12,357 nucleotides of DNA from Candidatus Dormiibacterota bacterium (lineage in GTDB: Bacteria > Chloroflexota > Dormibacteria > Aeolococcales > Aeolococcaceae), in assembly GCA_019234035.1 (NCBI GenBank), contig JAFALX010000095.1, positions 1 to 12,357 on the forward strand, given 5' to 3'. The position numbers and the translations under genes were made by a program. Every line of letters starts with the position of its first letter. Within the stretch, counting starts at the first letter, position 1. This document shows positions 7,354 to 12,357 of this stretch, in pieces. Below the pieces are notes generated by a model that was given only the letters and a program-made list of their open reading frames with translations, did no database searches and had not been told where the DNA came from.

Positions 7354-8190
7354 TCAGGCGGAGCGAGGGTCCGGTTTGTCGACGTCACGGTGGCGAACCG
7401 TCACGTCGAGGCCCTCGGCGTGCAGGCGGCCCGCGAGCGCGACCGCGAGCGCGACCGAGCGGTGCCGCCCGCCGGTGCAGCCGATCGCGACGTGCATGAA
7501 TCTGCGGCCGCGGTGCGCGTACTGCAGTGCCACCCACCCGAGCAGCGAGACCGCCCGATCGAGGAGGTCCTGCGACGCCGGGTCCGCCAGCACGTAGTCG
7601 CGCACTCGCGCGTCCAGCCCGGTGAGCGGACGGAGATCGTCCACCCAGAATGGGTTGCGCACGAGGCGGGCGTCGAGCACCCAGTCGGCGTCGGTGCTCG
7701 CTCCGAACTTGTGGCCGAAGGACGAGATGGTGCATCGCAGCGACGCCGCCGTCGCGCCCTCGCCGAACACGACCTCACGAACCTGGTGCTGCAGGTCGTG
7801 CGGCGTGAGCTCCGACGTGTCGAGGATGAGGTCCGCCGCAGCCCGCAGCGGCTCCAGGAGCTCCCGCTCCGCGCGCACCGCCGCCGCCAGCGACCCCGCG
7901 CTCGCCAGCGGATGGGGCCGGACGCTCTCGCCGGCGCGTCGAAGCAGAACGTCGTCGCGGGCATCGAGGAAGAGCACGCCGGCGTCCGCCGCCCCGTCGA
8001 ACCGGCGAAGCCGCTCGCCCTGCCGGGCGTCCAGCACGACCGCGGCGTGACCGTCGCGCGGCGTCTGCACGAAATCGTTCAGAAGATTCGCCGGCAGGTT
8101 GTCGACGCATTCCACGCCGGCGCTCTCCAGCGCGGCCAGCGCCAGGGTCTTCCCGGCGCCGGACGGCCCGGTGACGATCCAGACGCTCAC
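7354..8190 (-). CDS. rapZ: RapZ-type RNase adapter / P-loop nucleotide-binding protein (YvcJ family)
   Basis: 278 residues, near the usual ~285. A Walker A motif GPSGAGKT is at residues 8-15, with CVDNLP (28-33), a Walker B-like strand VVLDAR (51-56), and the conserved C-terminal domain: SFGHKFG (157-163), RNPFWVDDLRPLTGLD (178-193), IGCTGGRHRSV (236-246) and HRD (267-269). In E. coli RapZ guides RNase E to the small RNA GlmZ to control glucosamine-6-phosphate synthesis; Gram-positive YvcJ hydrolyses nucleotides but its target is unclear, so the role here is not known. The GTG start at 8190 overlaps the uvrC stop (TGA at 8189-8187) as GTGA; the longer open frame upstream lies inside uvrC. The usual partners yvcK and whiA do not follow. 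Confidence 0.93.
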   Translation of the reverse strand: MSVWIVTGPSGAGKTLALAALESAGVECVDNLPANLLNDFVQTPRDGHAAVVLDARQGERLRRFDGAADAGVLFLDARDDVLLRRAGESVRPHPLASAGSLAAAVRAERELLEPLRAAADLILDTSELTPHDLQHQVREVVFGEGATAASLRCTISSFGHKFGASTDADWVLDARLVRNPFWVDDLRPLTGLDARVRDYVLADPASQDLLDRAVSLLGWVALQYAHRGRRFMHVAIGCTGGRHRSVALAVALAGRLHAEGLDVTVRHRDVDKPDPRSA

Positions 8191-10208
8191 ACGAGCTCCT
8201 TGATGCGCAACGCCACGGGCCGGGGCACCACGCGGATGAGCTCGTCGATCGGCGCGTCGCGGATGGCGTCGATGCTGCCGAACTCGCGCAGCAGCGCGCG
8301 GCGCCGCGCCGGCCCGAGGCCGGGAACCACGTCGAGGCGGGAGCGCAGCGCGGAGCGGCCGCGCCGGGCTCGATGGTGCGTGATGGCGAAGCGGTGCGCC
8401 TCGTCGCGCACGCGCTGCACCAGGAACAGCGTCGGGCTGTCGCGGTCGAGCACGATCGGGTCCGGATCCCTGGGACGGAACAGCTCCTCGTTGCGCTTGG
8501 CCAGCCCGAACACCGGGATCGACTCCAGCCCGTACGCCTCCATAGCCTTGACCGCCGCGGCGAGCTGGCCCTTGCCTCCGTCGATGAGGACCAGGTCGGG
8601 CACGACTCCGAAGCTGAGGTCGGCGTCCTCGCGCTGCTCGCGGCGGCGCAGCGAGGGCTCGCGCGACTCGCCGTTCGCGCCGGCCGGGTCGGCGATGGGG
8701 AAATCGGCCGGCCCGCCGCCGGCGCGCGGGAGGCGGCCGAACCGCCGCCGCAGCGTCTCCTCGATCGACGCGAAGTCGTTGGCGCCCTCGACGGTCTTGA
8801 TGCCGAAGTGGCGGTACTTGGCGGGTGCGGGGCGGCCGTCCTCGAACACGACCATGGAGCCGACCGAGTTGGTGCCCATCGTGTTGCTGATGTCGTAGCA
8901 CTCGATGCGCTGCGGTGGCGCGGTGAGCCCGAGGCGGGACGCCAGGTCCTCGAGGAGCGCCTCGGTCTTGGCCTCGTCGTAGTCGTCGACGATGCGCTGC
9001 TGCCGCAGCGCGACCAGCGCCGTCTCGGCGGCGCGCTCGACGAGCTGCCGCGCATCGCCGCGCTGCGGCACGTGCAGCTCCACAGCCCCGCCGCGCTGCT
9101 CGCTCAGCACCTCGCCGAGCAGCTCGGCGTCCTCGACGGGATTCGACAGCAGCAGCCGTCGCGGAACCGCGGTGACATTCGCATAGAACTGGGGAAGAAA
9201 CCCGCTGAGGCACTCGGACGCGTCGAGGCCGGCGACACCCTCGAGCTCGTGGGTCTCCATGGCCACGACGCGACCCTCGCGGACCGACAGCACCGCGGCC
9301 ATGGCGCGGCCCGCCTCGACGGCGACCGCCACGCAGTCCTCGTCCCACCGTCCACCGCGAAGAACGGTCTGCCGCTCACTGATACGTTCGATGGCGCGCA
9401 GGCGGTCGCGGAATCGCGCCGCCAGCTCGTAGTCGCGCTCGTCGGCGGCGTGGTCCATCTGCTGCTGCAGCTCGGCCCGCAGCGAGTCCGAGCGCCCCTC
9501 CATGAACTGCTGCACCTCGTCCAGCAGCTGCGCGTACGCCTCACGGGTGATGCGGCCCTCGCACGGGCCGGCGCAGCGCTTGATGTGGTAGTCGAGACAC
9601 ACGCGGCCGCGGCGGAAGATCTCGTCGCTGCAGGTGCGGAAGGGAAAGATCGTGCGCAGCGAGCGGACGGTCGTGCGCAGCGACTGCGCGCTCGTGTACG
9701 GGCCGAAGTAGCGGGCGCCGTCGCGGATGACCTTGCGCGTGTAGTACGGGCGCGGGAACTCGGTCGCCCGTCGCGCGCTCTCGCCGCGCGGCGTGCGGAT
9801 CTCCTCGCGCGCGGTGCCCGGTGCCACCGCATCGTGCACGCCCGGTCGCGGGATCTTGAGGTAGAGGTAGTTTTTGTCGTCCTTGAGTCGAACGTTGAAG
9901 CGCGGCCGGTACTGCTTGATGAGCGAGTTCTCGAGGATGAGCGCCTCGCGCTCGTTGGCGGCGGCGACGACGTCGAAGTCGAAGACGCGCTCGACCAGGT
10001 CGCGCGTGCGCGGCATCAGCGTGGTGAGCCCGGTGAAGTACGAGCGCAGGCGGCTGCGCAGGTTGGCCGCCTTGCCGACGTACATGACACGGGTGTCCAT
10101 GCCGCGCATGAGGTAGACGCCCGGGCCCTCCGGCGCGGCGCGCAGCCGTGCGCGCAGCAGCTCGGGATCGTCGATCAGCCGCTCAGCTTGGCGCGCCGCC
10201 GTGGTCAT
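8187..10208 (-). CDS. uvrC: Excinuclease ABC subunit C
   Basis: 673 residues, versus about 600-610 in common UvrC. With UvrAB it makes the two incisions of nucleotide excision repair. Domains in order: GIY-YIG nuclease (GPGVYLM at 28-34, YVGKAANLRSRL at 43-54) for the 3' cut; a four-cysteine cluster (C193, C204, C212, C216) matching the iron-sulfur ligands of UvrC; the UVR UvrB-binding segment (about 245-280); the RNase H-like 5' nuclease (ECYDISNTMGTNSVGSMVVF within 436-455, LIDGGKGQLAA at 541-551, DEAHRFA at 602-608); and tandem helix-hairpin-helix (VVPGLGPARRRALL at 627-640 onward). Extra length sits in two segments, about 121-150 and 493-530. ATG at 10208 has no Shine-Dalgarno, but a -10-like TACAGT ends 6 nt before it. 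It overlaps rapZ by 4 nt. Confidence 0.97.
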   Translation of the reverse strand: MTTAARQAERLIDDPELLRARLRAAPEGPGVYLMRGMDTRVMYVGKAANLRSRLRSYFTGLTTLMPRTRDLVERVFDFDVVAAANEREALILENSLIKQYRPRFNVRLKDDKNYLYLKIPRPGVHDAVAPGTAREEIRTPRGESARRATEFPRPYYTRKVIRDGARYFGPYTSAQSLRTTVRSLRTIFPFRTCSDEIFRRGRVCLDYHIKRCAGPCEGRITREAYAQLLDEVQQFMEGRSDSLRAELQQQMDHAADERDYELAARFRDRLRAIERISERQTVLRGGRWDEDCVAVAVEAGRAMAAVLSVREGRVVAMETHELEGVAGLDASECLSGFLPQFYANVTAVPRRLLLSNPVEDAELLGEVLSEQRGGAVELHVPQRGDARQLVERAAETALVALRQQRIVDDYDEAKTEALLEDLASRLGLTAPPQRIECYDISNTMGTNSVGSMVVFEDGRPAPAKYRHFGIKTVEGANDFASIEETLRRRFGRLPRAGGGPADFPIADPAGANGESREPSLRRREQREDADLSFGVVPDLVLIDGGKGQLAAAVKAMEAYGLESIPVFGLAKRNEELFRPRDPDPIVLDRDSPTLFLVQRVRDEAHRFAITHHRARRGRSALRSRLDVVPGLGPARRRALLREFGSIDAIRDAPIDELIRVVPRPVALRIKELV

Positions 10209-10214
10209 GCAATC

Positions 10215-10220
10215 ACTGTA
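10215..10220 (-). promoter_or_regulatory. Candidate -10 box of a leaderless uvrC promoter
   Basis: TACAGT on the minus strand (4 of 6 to TATAAT, TANNNT core) ends 6 nt before the uvrC ATG, so transcription would begin at or within a base or two of the start codon. That fits the missing Shine-Dalgarno. No -35 match is visible; the spacer holds the palindrome at 10225-10236. Confidence 0.4.
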
Positions 10221-10224
10221 CCGA

Positions 10225-10248
10225 GTGCTGCAGCACCAGCCCCGCTGG
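10225..10248. repeat. Two adjoining inverted repeats between the lipoprotein gene and uvrC
   Basis: GTGCTGCAGCAC (10225-10236) is a perfect 12-bp palindrome, and CCAGC-CCC-GCTGG (10236-10248) a 5-bp stem with a 3-nt loop sharing one base with it. Both lie in the 53-nt gap after the lipoprotein stop. They might act as a transcription-ending structure for the lipoprotein gene or a protein-binding site at the uvrC promoter. There is no T-run. Confidence 0.35.
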
Positions 10249-10261
10249 GAGCGTCAGCGCA

Positions 10262-10999
10262 TCAGCCGCCGGCGAGGTTGACCGGATTCGGTGGCGGGGT
10301 GACGCTGACGGAGCTGCCCCAGCTGTCGAAGTTGACGGTGCCGCCGCTGGTGGCCGGCTGGCTGCTCGACGAGCTGCCGGTCGTCCCGTTCAAGCAGTCG
10401 TCGAAGCTGGGCACAGCGGCGGTCGATTTCACCCTGACGAGGTACGTTGGGCCACTCGACGCGAAGCTCAGCGAGAGCGCTCCGGCCTGGACCACCACGA
10501 CCGGCTGACCGTTGACCGTCCCGGTCGACTTCTCGAGCGTGAGGCCGTTGAGGCCGGTGACGAGGCAGCCGGCAAGCTGCTTGGTGTTGGTGATTGCGAC
10601 GAAGCTCTGCGCGAGATCGGCGGCGCTCGACGCCGGCAGCTTCAGCCAGCTGTCGCCCACCAGCGATGCGATCTGCGGGCTCGCCGCCTGCTCGAGATAG
10701 GCCTTGCCCTTCAGGTAGCCCGCGCCCTTGGCGATGATCACTCCCGCGGTCACACCCGACTCGGTCAGCGTCCCCGAGACCGCGTCCGGCCCGCCGATGT
10801 GCAGATCGAAGCTCGAGGTGCTGGTCGCGCCGGTGCCGTAGACGTGGTATGTGCTCACCGCCTTGGTCGCGGTGGACGCGTCCTGCAGGACCTGGGTCGG
10901 CAACTTGGCCGATTCATCGGCGCCGCATGCGGCGATCAGAAGTGGAAGAAGTACGGCACACACAGCGGTGCTGCATGCACGCACGCTGCTGCGGAGCAC
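10262..10999 (-). CDS. Secreted lipoprotein, probable LppX/LprG (LolA-like) fold
   Basis: 245 residues. The N-terminus is a lipoprotein signal: a basic start, hydrophobic residues 11-24 and lipobox IAAC with lipidated Cys25 followed by Gly. The mature part resembles LppX/LprAFG-like lipoproteins: an early helix then STYHVYGTG (49-57), repeated beta strands such as FDLHIGG and GTLTESG, GYLKGKAYLE (94-103), DSWLKLP (116-122), VNGQPVVVV (162-170), YLVRVKST (186-193), and near the end VNFDSWGSSVSVTPP (222-236). Such folds carry lipids or glycolipids across the envelope; that function is inference here. A Ser/Gly-rich loop (about 204-220) splits the last strands, and Cys145 and Cys202 could form a disulfide. 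GTG at 10999 lies 11 nt after the ligA stop; no strong Shine-Dalgarno is seen. The frame is open further upstream but there it only shadows ligA. Confidence 0.8.
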   Translation of the reverse strand: MLRSSVRACSTAVCAVLLPLLIAACGADESAKLPTQVLQDASTATKAVSTYHVYGTGATSTSSFDLHIGGPDAVSGTLTESGVTAGVIIAKGAGYLKGKAYLEQAASPQIASLVGDSWLKLPASSAADLAQSFVAITNTKQLAGCLVTGLNGLTLEKSTGTVNGQPVVVVQAGALSLSFASSGPTYLVRVKSTAAVPSFDDCLNGTTGSSSSSQPATSGGTVNFDSWGSSVSVTPPPNPVNLAGG

Positions 11000-11010
11000 G
11001 ATCCGCGATT

Positions 11011-12357
11011 CTACGCGGGGAGTATGGATTGCTCGGCTGCGTCGAGCTCCGCGAGGAACTGCGCCTCGTCGAGCACGCGGACGCCGAGACGCTGCGCCTT
11101 CTCCAGCTTGCTCCCCGGCGATGCGCCGGCGACGACTGTGTGCGTCTTCTTCGACACGCTCGATCCGGGGTTGCCGCCGAGCGCGCGAACGCGCTCCTCG
11201 GCGTCCGGGCGCGACATCGCGTCGAGCGTGCCCGTGAGCACCCACGTCTGCCCCGTCCACGGCCCCGCGCCATGCGTGGTGCGCTCCGGCTCCACGCCCG
11301 CGGCCCGCAGATCGTCGACGACCGTGCGGCCCTCGCTGGAGTGCAGCCAGTGGTCGACGTGATCGGCGACCACGTCGCCGATGCCCTCGACCTGGCGCAG
11401 ATCCTCCGATGACGCACGGAGCAGCGCGTCGATGTCGCCGAAGTGCGCTGCCAGTGCGTCGGCGGTGTGCTCGCCGACATGACGAATGCCGAGCGCGTTG
11501 ATGAAGCGCGGCAGTGGCGCGTGCTTGCGCGACTCGATCGACGCCAGCAGCTTCTCCGCCGAGCGGTCGGCGAAGCCCTCGAGCGTCAGCAGCTGTTCCC
11601 TGGTGACGCGGAACAGGTCCGCCGGCTCCTCGACGTAGCCCTCGTTGACGAGCTGATCGATGATCGCTGGCCCCAGCCCTTCGATGTTCAGCGCCGCTCG
11701 CGACGCGAAGTGGAGCAGCTTCTCGCGCCGCTGCACGGGACACAACGGGTTGAGGCAGCGCCGCACCGCCTCACCCTCCTCGCGCACCAGCTCGAAGTCA
11801 CACGCCGGACAGCGCTCGGGCATCTGCCATGGCTTCGAGCCGGCGGCACGCTTCTCCAGAACCACGCGCACGATCTCGGGAATGACATCGCCCGCCTTGT
11901 GCAGGATCACGGTGTCGCCTACGCGCACGTCCTTGCGCGCAACCTCGTCCTCGTTGTGCAGCGTGGCGCGCTTCACGGTCGATCCCGCCAGGAAGACCGG
12001 CTCGAGAAACGCCACTGGCGTCACCGCCCCGGTGCGGCCCACGTACACGGCGATATCCTGGACGCGCGTCTCGCGCTCTTCCGGCGGGAACTTGTACGCG
12101 ATGGCCCAGCGCGGCGATCTCGAGATGGCGCCCAGCTCCTCCTGCGCGGCCCGCGAGGAGACCTTGATCACGACGCCGTCGGTCTCGTACTCGAGGTCGT
12201 GGCGTCGCGTCGACCAGTCGTCGAGGAACGCGATGATGTCGTCGGCCGAGCGCGCAATGCGACGGTGCGGGTTGACGCGGAAGCCGAGTGCCTCGAGTGT
12301 CTGCAGCACCTCGGCCTGGTTCGACGCCGTACCCGGCGGATCCATCTGGTACATGAA
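11011..12357 (-). CDS. ligA: NAD+-dependent DNA ligase LigA, C-terminal two-thirds
   Basis: The gene enters from the right edge; 448 residues plus stop are present of an expected ~670-700, and the catalytic-lysine KxDG motif is outside. LigA seals nicks in replication and repair using NAD+. Visible parts (numbered within the fragment): end of the nucleotidyltransferase domain with DGVVIKV (60-66) and AYKFPPEE (87-94); OB fold with VGRTGAVTPVA (106-116), ATLHNED (131-137) and GDTVILHKAGDVIP (147-160); zinc finger C183, C186, C201, C206; helix-hairpin-helix repeats (about 222-340, for example INALGIRHVGEHTA within 286-299); and a C-terminal BRCT domain (about 366-440, TGQTWVLTGTL, VSKKTHTVVAG). 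No sign of damage. The next gene downstream is the lipoprotein, 11 nt away, probably in the same transcript. Confidence 0.97.
   Translation of the reverse strand, partial: FMYQMDPPGTASNQAEVLQTLEALGFRVNPHRRIARSADDIIAFLDDWSTRRHDLEYETDGVVIKVSSRAAQEELGAISRSPRWAIAYKFPPEERETRVQDIAVYVGRTGAVTPVAFLEPVFLAGSTVKRATLHNEDEVARKDVRVGDTVILHKAGDVIPEIVRVVLEKRAAGSKPWQMPERCPACDFELVREEGEAVRRCLNPLCPVQRREKLLHFASRAALNIEGLGPAIIDQLVNEGYVEEPADLFRVTREQLLTLEGFADRSAEKLLASIESRKHAPLPRFINALGIRHVGEHTADALAAHFGDIDALLRASSEDLRQVEGIGDVVADHVDHWLHSSEGRTVVDDLRAAGVEPERTTHGAGPWTGQTWVLTGTLDAMSRPDAEERVRALGGNPGSSVSKKTHTVVAGASPGSKLEKAQRLGVRVLDEAQFLAELDAAEQSILPA

Noticed and set aside
8191..9348. A long upstream extension of the rapZ frame inside uvrC
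   Set aside because: The translation before the GTG at 8190 is low-complexity Arg/Ala/Gly, and the Walker A motif begins right after that GTG.
8373..10508. A 711-codon plus-strand open frame opposite uvrC and the lipoprotein
   Set aside because: Same cause: a codon-bias shadow of uvrC, low-complexity translation rich in Arg, Ala, Val and His, and no recognisable family.
11000..11743. An upstream extension of the lipoprotein frame inside ligA
   Set aside because: The lipoprotein signal peptide starts at the GTG at 10999; the upstream translation is a shadow of ligA, so a ligase-lipoprotein fusion is not credible.

Overview
This window is a high-GC bacterial chromosomal segment, roughly two-thirds G+C by eye. 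It is densely packed with housekeeping genes, nearly all on the minus strand. No rRNA, tRNA, CRISPR array, insertion sequence or phage gene was recognised. Gene content (NAD-type GapA, phosphoglycerate mutase of the cofactor-independent type, SecG, RapZ next to UvrC, a PadR regulator with a Gly/Trp-rich N-terminus, LppX-like lipoprotein) and frequent GTG starts fit a high-GC monoderm lineage such as Actinomycetota or a Chloroflexota/Dormibacterota-like group. That placement is inference and cannot be fixed from this window.

Layout in the direction of minus-strand transcription (right to left): (1) the C-terminal two-thirds of ligA (NAD+-dependent DNA ligase), running off the right edge, then a secreted lipoprotein of LppX/LolA-like type 11 nt downstream. 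(2) uvrC (nucleotide excision repair), whose stop codon overlaps the GTG start of rapZ. (3) A glycolytic operon gap-pgk-tpiA-gpmI, covering triose phosphate to 2-phosphoglycerate, with gaps of 15 nt, a 4-nt overlap and 8 nt. (4) A convergent junction with two plus-strand genes: a PadR-family regulator and a phospholipase D-superfamily protein with a hydrophobic N-terminus. (5) Back on the minus strand, secG with its own promoter and a very good Shine-Dalgarno, followed by the start of a family 5 (oligopeptide-type) extracellular solute-binding protein that runs off the left edge.

The genes fall into three themes: genome maintenance (ligA, uvrC), central glycolysis (gap to gpmI) and envelope/secretion (secG, solute-binding protein, PLD-like protein, lipoprotein). 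The padR and PLD genes sit as an opposite-strand two-gene island between gpmI and secG, which often adjoin in related high-GC genomes.

I found no convincing undescribed multi-gene system. The points most worth a second look are two probable inserts in UvrC, a palindrome over the padR -10 box, a recurring TGNTAGTGT promoter-like element with possible leaderless transcripts, rapZ without its usual yvcK-whiA partners, the uncharacterised LppX-like lipoprotein, and a solute-binding protein with an uncleaved-looking membrane anchor.
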